Shown piece after piece: positions 46,912 through 57,480 of a DNA stretch of 64,000 bases (within the stretch, counting starts at the first letter, position 1; each line of letters begins with the position of its first letter). The notes under the pieces were generated by a model. It was not told where the DNA came from and ran no database searches. It was given only the letters and a program-made list of their open reading frames with translations. The position numbers and the translations under genes were made by a program. The DNA comes from Lumnitzera littorea (lineage: Eukaryota > Streptophyta > Magnoliopsida > Myrtales > Combretaceae). The stretch covers positions 112,377,791 through 112,441,790 of the forward strand of contig JAMXBB010000004.1 of the NCBI GenBank assembly GCA_024138015.1. The letters run 5' to 3'.

Positions 46912-49900
46912 TGTAAACCCTCGAAATCAGTAGTTGAACCATAATTCAAGTCTAAGTGTCCTAAATTGTACAATAAGTCAATAAGGCTAATAACAATAAA
47001 AGATTATGAAATTTAATAAATCAAATATAACACCGATAACAATACCCTAGGAATTGATCGAAACCCTAAATCGCATACTAAAACCTTAAAACTGACTTAC
47101 ACACCATTAATCAAAATTGATCCTGAATTTATTCGAAACCCTAAAATTATAAATATAAACCTATAAAATAGTTAAATATTACTCAATAGTGATATAATTA
47201 TAGTCTATTGCAATTTTCGACTAAATCGTCTATTCGCGTGAAATTTTAACGAAATCACTACAATAACTTGTAAAAATTTAAATTGTAATGGGTACCAATT
47301 AAATTGATAAATTTTCACAAAAATTTCAAAATTAATTTATGATGAGTATTGTTATAATTTTTATATTTCGAAAAATTACATATATTTATTATTAATTTTT
47401 ATTTTCCTTGTCTTTCTTTTTCTTTTTCTTTTTTTCTCTTTTCTTTCTTTTCTTCTTTTTCTCTAATTGCTACATTCTAGAAATGGAAATCAAATGGTAG
47501 CCCACGTGAGGAAATAAATTGCTATGTGTTAAGTTTACAATAAAAGAAAAAAATTGGAGATAAATACCTTGTCCCATCTTCATTAATTCAAAAGATTAGG
47601 ATAAGATATTTTTTATTTTACCCTCCTTAACTTGCTAAACATGTGAAATAAAAAGGAAGAGAAAATCTGGAAAGTAAAAGCAAACCGAAAACAAAAGAAG
47701 AGAAAAAAATTTTGGAAGTCAAAACATGAAAAAGAAAGAAGAAAAGAAGAAGAAGAAAGAAGAAAAGAAGAAGAAAAGAGGAAGAAAAATTTAAAAGAAA
47801 TAGGTAAGTCAATTATATTTCAAGTATAGATGTCTATTATATAGTATATACATGTATAAATATAGTATTTGTATGGTATTTTTTTTTTTTTTTGCTATTA
47901 CATGTATATATGCATAAATATATAAATTGAATTACATATGCATATATAAAGACATGTATGTATACATGTATATAGATAAGTATATTATATGGAAAGAGTA
48001 TGTATTTCTTTAGAATACATATAATTAGTATAAAGTATTTTTACAAAATAACTGTAGGTATAAATATATATGTGTACACGTGAAATATATATATTAATGT
48101 ATATGTGTATAAATTATTTTCGTATATATATATATATATATATAAATACATAGCCGTATAGTATAGATGTAGTTGTATATTTCTATAAGTAGTCATATAT
48201 TCTTAAATACATAATTTACATATGACATATATATATTATAATATAGAGTATATATTGCGGTATACCACATATATCATAAAATATATGTATAATATATAGT
48301 ACATATATTTTATAACAAATACTATATAAATATATATATNTATAGTACATATATAGTATACCAAATATATATTGGCATATATGATACCTAATATTTACTA
48401 AATTCGTGAATATGTAAGGTGTAGATATATATATATGTATGTATGTATATAATACCGTAAATTAAGAGTTTTTCAATAAGGTAAAATTATAAATTTATAA
48501 AATATATTATAAGTCTATATATATATGTATAAATTGTGAAATATAGATAAATAATAAGAAATAATAAAAATAATAATGGCAATAATAATAATAATAATCA
48601 TAACAAAGCTAAAATCTCAAAAATAGGAAAAGTATGCTCAAAACAATAAAAATATTGAATATATGATTTAAATAACTATTAAATCATAAATATATTAAGA
48701 AAAAGCGAAAATTAATATTTTATAATTTTTAAACTTAAATAGTAATTTTTGTGATATTTTTATAACACAATTTAAACTACGAGTCACAATGTTCAAAATG
48801 GACCTCGTTACAAGAAAATACGCTCGAAAACGATCAAAATAGATTATAAGTTCATAATGATCCGAGCTAAAACGAAAAAGTTACACGCGATTCGATAAAA
48901 ATCTCGTATCGGCAATTCTACATAACTTGGTGAAATAGACCTTACAAAATTATGATACTAGTTAACTTTAAATTTCCAAATTTCCAAATTTCTATTATTC
49001 TCAGGTAATTTTGATATAGACCCTGAGCTGCTACCAGACTATTACGATCCTTGAGTTAACTATAGCTGAGTAAGTTTTTCCTAATGATTGCATACTTGTT
49101 TGTATTTGTAGTTAGTGAATATAAATTATAATTAATAAATGAATGTATATGGGGTTAGGTTATGCTTGTGCATGATGATTGTTGTTGATGGTGAATTTAC
49201 TTCAAATTTCAATAATATAATGGTTGTTGCATAGTAGATTTACTAGATTGATTGTTTATAGTTTAAAATGATCACTGAATAAATAAAACTAAATTTTATT
49301 CGACTAAAAAAAGTTAACTTGGATCATGCATAAATCATACACTGCATAACTAATTCCGGTAGTTACATTACATGGAGGTAGCGAGAGGCCATACGTGGGT
49401 TGATTATTGATTTCATACGGTGCATATGTGCGATATGACCTTACCTCGGCTTGCGGGATGATTAGGTGTTGGAGGCACCAACTGCCTAGCTAAGGGTCAA
49501 GTCCAGAGGCCTTCGTTTAGGGGTAAGTGAGGGCTGCGAGAACCTACTCACAATCATATGTAGAACTCATTTTGATAAGGTTAGTAATGGATATACCATT
49601 ACAATTTAAAAACGAAACACGGAGTTTCGTTATGAAATAAGTTTTAATATAATACCCGGATCTGACTCTACCGATGAATCTCCAACCTTAACTTCGAAGG
49701 GCGTTAAATCTGAGTTGCATGCAGTACCTGGTCACCTGCATGTATTTGTTTGACATACTGTTTATCATGCATTCATTTGGTTGAACTTAACTGTTGTATA
49801 ACTTAATTGCTATATGATTGAGGGAAATTATCTCATTAAGCTAGTTAGCTTATACCCTTGTAGTCTTCTCTCGCAGGCCAACCTTTTTGTGGAGTCGAGT

Positions 49901-50257
49901 CGTTGCATGCCCGAGGTTAGTTTTCTATATGGGGTCAGTGTGGGAGCTGGATGTGATCAGAGAGTATTTCTGATAGTTTATAGATCTGAATATGTAATTG
50001 TTATACTAGTTTGACTTAAGACATGTATCAGACTTTGTAATGGTAAGCTTTTATACAAATAGACCATGTGTTATGTTTTTATAATATTATTATTTATCAT
50101 GAAATGATATTGCTTAAGCTTGCGCACTCTTGGTAGTTAGTAGTAGCTGTAGTCTTGTGTATCGTATAAAAGGGTCATCGATTGTAAGGGAATTTAATAT
50201 GCAATCCTTTGTATGGTATACGCTGACTGCCAGGACTAGCCCCCTCAAGTCGTGACA
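46912..50257 (+). mobile_element. LTR-like element A, copy 4, complete with target duplication and empty site
   Basis: 3,346 bp, TGTAAACCCTCG ... CTCAAGTCGTGACA, flanked by perfect TCTCT (46907-46911 and 50258-50262). C1 (23180) and C3 (29812) show the unoccupied site AACTAATCCCTTCTTT. Order: AT-rich 5' part, CACGTG (47513-47518), purine-rich stretch (47652-47790), AGGTAAGT (47802-47809), TA-rich middle with one N (48340), core (49689-49790), TAGTCTTCTCTCGCAGG (49861-49877), tail. No protein-coding content. A solo LTR of an unusually long-LTR gypsy element is the conservative reading. Confidence 0.88.
47513..47518 (+). promoter_or_regulatory. G-box CACGTG in element A4
   Basis: CCCACGTGAGGAAA here and CCCACGTGAAGAAA in A6 (63874-63879). 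A5, A1 and A2 have one- or two-base variants at the same place. Palindromic bZIP/bHLH-type site, about 290 bp upstream of the donor-like motif. Function inferred only. Confidence 0.4.
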
Positions 50258-50410
50258 TCTCTTCTTTTAATTAATGTACAAGGATTCCACCAATTGAAAC
50301 ACACTCTCTTTTAACTATATCAATTATACTGTTTCCTTAAACCATCAAAAGAGTCGAATCTTCTCTTTTTCTCTTCCTTATAATTACTCCTTCATTCTAA
50401 GGGTTTTTTA
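50258..50410 (+). repeat. Dispersed repeat C2, segment 3
   Basis: C sequence between A4 and E2: TCTTTTAATTAATGTACAAGG, GTTTCCTTAAACCATCAAAAG, CCTTCATTCTAAGGG. Confidence 0.8.
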
Positions 50411-51348
50411 TGTGAACTGTAGCCAAGACCAAATAAGGGTGGTCACAGCAATGAGTCTAAGCTTGTCGAAAGCTTAAAACGAGTGATGGGAAGTGTGCAA
50501 GAGAACAGAAAAGAAAGAAAATAAGTAAACCCACAAATAGTTCCAAAGGATATGATGCACTAGTAGAATTTTTGAAGACTTATAGCACAACTCAATATGA
50601 TGCATGAGTTAGTTCAATGAGGTAACTTGCTACCTAGCCTTGCTTAGGTGTTAAGATGAGAGTAAAGAAAGAGCAAACAAGTCAATGAGAGCAATGTTCA
50701 TAAAAATAATAAATTTAGTATATTAATTATGATAAGATGATGTACAGCTACATGTACGATAAGTATTTATATCCAAGAAATTAGGGTAACTTACCTAAAG
50801 ATAAAAAAAACAAAAAGAATACTGTCTCAAAGAAGTAATGTACAATGAATACAAAAGAGTAAAAATGAATATTCAAGGAAAAGCAATGATTAAGTGCAAC
50901 AGATTCTCTAAGTGGGCCTAGACACATAGCACTAATGTATTGACGATGCCATTGGAGGATGTAGACAAATCAATACGATCATGATGGGTGGTCGAGTAAA
51001 GGTGCTAGGAAAATGTGGACTTATCCAAGAAAAAGTGGCTAAGGACTCATTTGGGATCTTTAGGCTTATCGGTATCAATGTTGCCGAGCTGGCAGTTGGC
51101 TCAACCATGACTGGGCAAGGGTATGTGAAGGGTTAAGCTGCAAGCAGAGCATTCGTTGAGGTGACACATAATTTCCTACAGATGGAAGTCACTGGGCGCA
51201 GTGAAGGGAGTTGGTCGGCAATAAGGAGCAACTTGGCCTCGGCAAGAGTCGGCTAGAGTAGGAGAATTCACTTCATTAGTCCTTTTAGTTCTTGGGCTTA
51301 GCTGTGAGTCAAAAGCCCAATAGTCTAATTCCTATCGATTTTGGTCTA
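50411..51348 (-). mobile_element. LTR-like element E, copy 2, inserted in C2
   Basis: 938 bp, plus-strand ends TGTGAACTGTAGCC and TTTTGGTCTA (CA decayed to TA). Inserted in the C landmark GGTTTTGCTCCATTCC, intact in C1 (23338). Reverse copy of E1. Minus strand carries a TATA-like GATATAAATAC (reverse of 50765-50775). Target duplication not clean. Non-coding. Confidence 0.68.
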
Positions 51349-51962
51349 TTCCTCTATAGGAAATCTAATACAAGTTTCCCACTAATTCTTCTCCTTAGTA
51401 GTCTTCTTTTTCCTTTTTCTTTTACATTTTCTTTTTTTTTTTTTTTACTAAAAGAACTTTATTAAAAGGGTCCCTCAAAGGAAATAAAACAACTAGTCCT
51501 TCTCCTTAGTAGTTATCTAGAGTCTAAACAAGCCTTAACATGGAAGTTTGCTCGTTGTAGGTAAAGTTGATAAATTGGTGTGAAAGGCAACAAGTGTAAG
51601 TATCAATACTTTCTCTAAGCAAAGGAAATTTGCAAGTTCTTTAATCTAGAATATACTATTGAAGGAATTGGTGAAATTTTGTTTTGTGTTTGCATTAGGG
51701 AATTCAATTTCTATTTAAGAAAAAAAAATAAGAAGATATGTAGTTCGTTCTTCTTTGTTAATTAACAAAACTAGAAATAAGTATAGAATAAACTTTGATT
51801 CAATTTGGAAAAAAAGTGATTGATGTAGGTTCGATGAAGTAGAACTAATGTGGTGTGAGTTACAGATTTAGTGTTGTTGCAAATTAATTTCGTGTAATTC
51901 ATGTGCAATCTAGAGTTATATAATACTTTAAAGAGAAAATTAGTTTACTGGAAAGAAGTTAT
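51349..51962 (+). repeat. Dispersed repeat C2, segment 4
   Basis: Right end of C2: CCCACTAATTCTTCTCCTTAG, AAGCAAAGGAAATTTGCAAG and TTTGTTAATTAACAAAACTAGA, colinear with C1 (23375-23785) and C3 (30007-31200). Contains the retroposed insert 51403-51498. Fades into repeat D near 51963. Confidence 0.8.
51403..51498 (-). mobile_element. Short poly(A)-tailed retroposed insert in C2, 14-bp duplication
   Basis: Flanked by perfect TTCTCCTTAGTAGT (51389-51402 and 51499-51512). Minus strand: TTTGAGGGACCCTTTTAATAAAG, AATAAA (reverse of 51458-51463), then a poly-A-rich tail (plus-strand T tract up to 51446). Same insert as in C1; absent from C3. Target-primed (LINE-type) retroposition signature. Confidence 0.68.
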
Positions 51963-52120
51963 AGCCATGTTACACTTACAGTATAGGATAGTCTTTACAG
52001 ATGGTTGTAATGGACTTGTAATTCCAATGGCTAGTCCGAGAGTAGATGTAAGATGACGTGGCTATACATGTTTAGATTCTTACTCTTATAGAATTGGAAG
52101 TACCTATATCTAGATTTATT
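51963..52120 (+). repeat. Dispersed repeat D, copy 2
   Basis: Partner of 7583-7740: GGTTGTAATGGACTTGTAATTCC, AATGGCTAGTCCGAGAG, ATACATGTTTAGATTCTTA. Confidence 0.55.
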
Positions 52121-53221
52121 TATGGCAGGGAATCATAAGTTACTATAAGTCTTGAGATGCTAAGATTGTAGTCTTTTTAAATGTTTATTGTATTAGTTAC
52201 ATGTAATTTTGTAATGCTTAGAACACATATATGCTTGTAGTAGTTGTACATAATTTTGTAATGTTTAGATATGGATTAAATTTGGATTTTGGGTACACAA
52301 ATGGGAATGGGATTGTTGGCTGTATACCAGAAGTAATCTAAATATAAGTAGTTTTGATTTAGATTTTAGTGGATTTTTGGGTAGAGATCCTAGTGGATTA
52401 AATTATTTAGTTGTTGAATTATATTTATGAAGTTTATTTTTGTCATAAACAAATGACAACAATATAAGTATTGTGAGATTAATTGTCTTTTATATTTATA
52501 GTGTTATATTAGTAAGGTTTAGGGTCTTTACATATTTATACTATGGTATGATTATGTGAAGGACTGCTCATGTCTTTCATCTCAGGAAGTGATATTTATC
52601 ATATCATTTAATTAATATATCTTATAATGCTATTCTATTGAATATATTATTACAAACCAATCAAAAACAAACACATGTCCATTAGTTAATAAGTAATAGA
52701 TAGAGCTAAAACATTGGTATGCAAATCATCAAAAGTTACAAATAACATGTAAATGAAATGTCCTAAGGTGAAAATATAGACATGCAAAATAAAATCACCC
52801 TAGTATATATCTATATAACAATTAAATATACTTATAAACATCCCCGCATAACCATGTTCCAAGAAGCTACTTAATGATAATCAATAATAAAAAGTATCTA
52901 ATAAAAAACTTGGTAATTAGTTGAATGATAGTGGTAAGTAGTGATAAAACACAAGTACAAAATGTGCCAAAAACTAAAATATGCATATGCAAAGAAAATA
53001 TTTTTCTTTTTAATGTGTTTTCTCAAGGAAACTTTTGTATTAGTGCACATTTATTTTACATGCACTTTTTGAAGCATAATTTTCATGTCATTTTTTTTAT
53101 GATAAAAAAAATTTCACTTTTCTCTTCTCTTTGTAATCACTAAATTTACAATAGTTAGCCATATCAACGATAATTATTGACCTTTGTACACAACATATGT
53201 GTAACCAATTTTCAATATTAC
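52121..53221 (+). other. Unassigned sequence with a copy of the PGG-adjacent segment
   Basis: Mostly unrecognised. Positions 52790-52862 match 15274-15345 (TAGTATATATCTATATAACAA ... ACATAACCATGTTCCAA), the stretch just upstream of the PGG fragment. The match stops exactly where the PGG frame starts. An open frame at 52925-53143 has no recognised domain. Confidence 0.45.
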
Positions 53222-53480
53222 TGTAGACACCACATTTTTGCCCCCTCACCTCATACTCCAATTTTTTTTTTTTTTAATTTTTAGAATAGGGTAAAGGGTC
53301 CTAATTTAGGAAAAGCCAAAAAAAAAAAAAATTTATAAAAATAAAAAATAGAAAATTTAAGAAAAGCCAAAACAAAAAGAAACTTAGAAAAATACAAAAA
53401 ATAGAAAATTTAGGAAAAGCCAAAAAAATAAGAAATTTAGGAAAATACAAAATAAGAAATTTGAAAAGTTAAAAGTGATA
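53222..53480 (+). repeat. LTR-start-like motif and degenerate tandem repeat
   Basis: TGTAGACACCACATTTTTGC (53222-53241) followed by CCCC resembles the start of several plant Ty3/gypsy LTRs (TGTAGACACCCCATTTTTG). From about 53290 a 30-35 bp unit, AATTTAGGAAAAGCCAAAA with variants, is repeated four or five times. Confidence 0.5.
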
Positions 53481-54499
53481 CCCATTTAGGGTTTAATATG
53501 ATAGCTCATGGATCTAGATCTCTAATTTAAAAAAAAACATTTTAATAATTAGTTTTATTAATAGACCGATAGTTAAGTTATAACTAATCTACCCAATTAA
53601 TTATAACTTAACTTTCTTTCCCGATTACGGTTGGGTTGTGATTCCAAAATGTTTTCAAAGTGAAAAGAACAAGTTTTCTTTAAACTACAGTTGATGGTAA
53701 GTATTAATCATGTAGGGTTTAATATTGATTGGTTTAAAGAAAACTAATTTGTAAAAATTAAGAAAAAATTACTCTTAACAATTACCTCGTGTGACAAGTG
53801 ACTAGAGAGATTATATATACACACATACGGATGTAACTAAGGGTTGCATATTCGAATTCATTATATCAAACTCCCTATAAATTGTCAAAAAAAAATATTA
53901 GGTAGATGATAAAGTAGATCACATCATAGACTCGTATTTCTTCATAAAAACCTATAGTTATCGATCCATTACATAAATTACTAATAATACCAAACCTTAG
54001 TTGACTTCATTAATTAACTTATGATCTTAAAAGGTTAAATGCAAAGGAAAAGGAACTTGTTAGTTACCTTAACATAACTTAATCCAACTACGACTCTAAT
54101 GTGGAAAATTCCAAGTTGATCATTTTACGAACAATCCCTTCTATATAAAACATGGTTATGATTAGGTTTTAAATAAGGAATCGTAACCTAGTAGAACTTA
54201 CTTAGTTTTAATTTAGCTGTTTCATACATGTTCTCTATGATTCCTTATAATTTTATTCTGCTACACCATTAAAGAAGTAAGGTCAAAATCATATTAATTT
54301 TCTATTGATAACCTATAACAAGAAACCTTAGAAAGAACATAGGATTACATTTAAATTTTTGGTAACCTTTATGACATAGCCATTAATAAACTACTAAGAT
54401 GAGAGAGGACTAAAAGTGATAGGGATCACGTCTTTAACCTATCATCAAAAGCCGAGCTAAAGGATTATAAAGTTTGATTCAATGTGTCGTAACTCAAGA
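53481..54499 (+). other. Unassigned sequence
   Basis: No domain or repeat partner seen. May belong to the LTR-like unit that starts at 53222 and includes E3. Confidence 0.4.
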
Positions 54500-55340
54500 A
54501 CTATTACAGGACAAAGACTCCTATCATGTCTGAAGCCACAGTCATTTCCTTTAAGCTAAGTATCGGATATCTATCTAAGCAAGGATGACCCCAGACCATT
54601 CTGCATGAAGAATAACTGTCTAAAGCCCTGGCCAAATTATTCCAACCTAGTTCTATCCTTTCTAATCTCTCTTTAGCCAACATATAAGCAAGACTAGGCC
54701 TAACCTCCCGAGCTTAACCTTCCCAGCAAACCCGATTCAAGTCGGAAAGACTAATACTCCTATTGCTCTCACCATGCCCTAGTTATCTACATGGGTTATC
54801 AAGTTGTTAGAAGACTAGAACATCATTTCTACCCAAAGACAAATTGGATATTCTTCTTTACACTTTTCATTAGAATGTCCAGTTAGTAGTCGAATATGTA
54901 TCTTAGTGCACAAAATGTAAGGACAATTCTTTGATATTCCTACTTTTTATCTTTTATCCACTTTAACCCTTTTAGTATATACTAGGATATGCATTTTTTC
55001 TTATGTAAGAATTTACCCTTTTTGTAATTACTCTTTTGTGTACATACCCTTCAAGGTCAAGTATAAAAGGGCTTATTTTTGTAACAATTAGATCATAGTC
55101 CTCCATTTTCGAATACAGATTCCTTCTTCTTGATAGTAATTGTCTTAAACACTCTTAACTCTTATCTAACTCCTTTAGCAAGAGTTAGTAGCAACTAACC
55201 CTTCCATTCACTTATGCATCATATCAAGTAAGTATTAGGCTATCTAAGATCTAGTAGTGTGTCATATCAATTCAAATAGCTAGCAAATTCTGCTAATACC
55301 CTCTTCTTGTTTTTATTTGAAGTGTTTGTGTCAGATACCC
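54500..55340 (+). mobile_element. LTR-like element E, copy 3 (diverged)
   Basis: GC-richer left part, then AGTATAAAAGGGC (TATA box, 55061-55073), CTTCTTCTTGATAGTAATTG, TTTAGCAAGAGTTAGTAGCAA and CTTATGCATCATATCAAGT. This follows E1 (45645-45830) in order and spacing at low identity. LTR promoter architecture is clear; boundaries are not. Confidence 0.5.
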
Positions 55341-55799
55341 TCATGTGTCTTAATCTTGAGGCATATCAATAAGGCAACAATCCTTTAGTTTTAAGAGAAG
55401 GGTGGTGATAAGGATGTAGTGTAAGGATGAGTTGGAGTTTTCCTCTCACTAAGAGTAAGAGACTTAATGAATACAACAGGAGGTTTAACTTATATATATA
55501 TATATGATCATATTTATCATTTTGTCTCTATTTTTCACTTATTATTTGGGGTCTTTTAGTTTTAATATACTCATGCCATGGTTACCGTGAATTTTAGTAT
55601 AGGAAGCCATATAATTCCGTTGTGAATGTATGTGCATGTGTGCACGAGAGAGAGAGAGAGAGAGAGTTTAAATATAGTCAAATTGTGTTCTAGGTAAAAA
55701 ATGAATCCATTAGTTACAAGTCAAAACAAAGCCTCTTAAATACATCTTGCTAGCTAGGAAACGAACTATAACTGACTAGAACTAAATTGAGAATTGAAA
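55341..55799 (+). other. Unassigned sequence next to copia remnant
   Basis: Contains (TA)n at 55493-55504 and the (GA)n microsatellite. On the minus strand this would hold the copia 3' end; no LTR or polypurine tract could be fixed by eye. Confidence 0.4.
55646..55666 (+). repeat. (GA)n microsatellite
   Basis: About ten GA units following TGTGCAC. Confidence 0.95.
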
Positions 55800-56560
55800 C
55801 AACAAAATATATAATATGTACAAGTGGTAAATATATTGTGGAACAAGTAAATTGCAATGAAGCTTCTCCAATAGGTTTAGTAAGCACATCAACCAGTTAC
55901 AACCATAAAGGAACATGTAGAATTTTAAGGAGGCCATTCACAATCTAATCTTATGTAAAATGTATGTTGATTTCAATGTACTTAGTGTAGCCATGAAGAC
56001 ATTGGTTGGTTACAATCAAGACAACTAATTTATTGTCACAACAAAGTGTAACTTACAAAAGAACATCTACTTGTAAATCGTTCAAAATATAAGAAACCCA
56101 TAGAAGTTCCTTTGTAGTTGCAACCATACTCCTATATTCCACTTTAACTGTAGAAGTTGAAATTGTGGTCTGTTTCTTAATCTTCCAAGAAACAAGGGTA
56201 GATCCAAGCATAATACAATATCTACTTATTGACTTTATATCAACAGAACATGATCTCTAATTCGAATAAGAATAACTAAGTATGTTGAGTGAATTGTTTG
56301 AGGGATAAAATAAACCTAAGGAGAATGAACCTTTCAAATAACAAAGCACATGAAACAACGTATGCAAGGGAGGCTTCATGGTGCTAACGTTGAGTGAATT
56401 TTTTTAGGGATAAAATAAGCCTAAGGAGAATAAACCTTTCAAATAATGAAGCACATGAAATAACACATGCAAGTGAGGCTCCTTTAGTGCTGCAAGAAAT
56501 TGGTTAAGTTGATGTAAGGTAAAGGAGACATCAAGACGTGTTAATTAAATGTACAACAAT
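55800..56560 (-). pseudogene. Ty1/copia RNase H domain, decayed
   Basis: Minus-strand reading: QFLAALKEPHLHVLFHVLHY, LKGLFSLGLFYP, SRYCIMLGSTLVSWKIKKQT, TISTSTVKVEYRSMVATTKE, LLWVSYILNDL, CDNKLVVLI, KYIEINIHF and LVDVLTKPIGEA. This is the copia RNase H (D..W......RRS..GY..FLG..LISW.SKKQ..VS.S..EAEY...A....E..W). A 105-bp tandem duplication (56284-56493) repeats the LKG.FSLGLFYP segment. Many stops. RNase H removes the RNA template during reverse transcription. Confidence 0.88.
56284..56493 (-). repeat. 105-bp tandem duplication in copia RNase H
   Basis: Units 56284-56388 and 56389-56493, both containing GGGATAAAATAA.CCTAAGGAGAAT.AACC. The length is exactly 35 codons, so the frame is kept. 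Confidence 0.88.
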
Positions 56561-57480
56561 CATCTAACAGGTTTTCTATAAAAAGAAGCTTTGCTAATAA
56601 GATCACCATTACAATTATCAAGCCATAACCTTATAGGTACTAGAAAAGCTACTAAATGTGCCCTCATCAACCATACATTAGCCATAGTATCTAAGATATA
56701 CATCCTTTGTTTTACCAAAATACCAAGCAAAGTACGAAAAATTTCAACTCTTAAAAAGAGCCATGCATCTCCCAAATCTTTAACGGTGAATTTACTATCC
56801 AAAAGCTATTTCAAATGGACTATAGCTAAAATATCAGTACCAATAAGGAGAAAATCATCAACATAAACAAGTACTGCCAAGAAATGAGACTAATCAAATT
56901 TTGTAAAAAGTGAATAATCACTACGTGATTGAAGGAAACCCTATTCAAGAAGAAATTTGGAGATTTCAAGGTTCCATTGTCTTAAGGCTTGTTAAGGCCA
57001 TAAAGAGGACATTTTAGCCAATAAATATTCTTAGCTTTAGCTTTAGTATAACCTTGTGATGAGAGCATAGGAATTGCTTCATCAATATACCTATGAAGAA
57101 AGGCATTATTGATGTTCACTTGATGCAATGGCTAACTTTTTACACTAGCATTAGGCAACAAAATTGTTATGGTGTACAACTTAGCAACTAGAGAAAAAGT
57201 ATCATGATAAGCTTACCCTTCTGCTTGTGTATACCCCTTTGGCACCAACCTAGCTTTATAATACTCTATAAATCCATTTAGTTTAAACTTCAACCTTTAA
57301 ACCCATTTAAAACCAATTAGTTTCTTTCCCATAGGCAAATCTACAAGCTCACAAGTTCAATTCTTTATCTATTACATCAATACATTCCTTATGTTTAATA
57401 GTTTAAGAATAAAAATAAGGCTCAAGAACAACAAGTTGGTTAGCCAACAATGCAACATAATTAGAAGGGTATTGTTGTAA
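56560..57480 (-). pseudogene. Ty1/copia reverse transcriptase, decayed
   Basis: From the high-coordinate side: KETNWF.MGLKV (GKKPIGCKWVYK), VGAKGVYT (LVAKGYTQ), LDVNNAF-like remnants, then WP.QALRQWNLEISKFLLEQG (YGLKQASRQWY.KL..FL), the active site VYVDDFLLIGTDI (56851-56868 for VYVDDF) and DSKFTVKDLGDAWLFLRVEI ... LVKQRMYILDTM (56802 down). The YVDD catalytic motif is intact, but the domain is broken by stops upstream. Copia order (integrase, RT, RNase H) is preserved with the neighbours. Confidence 0.9.
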
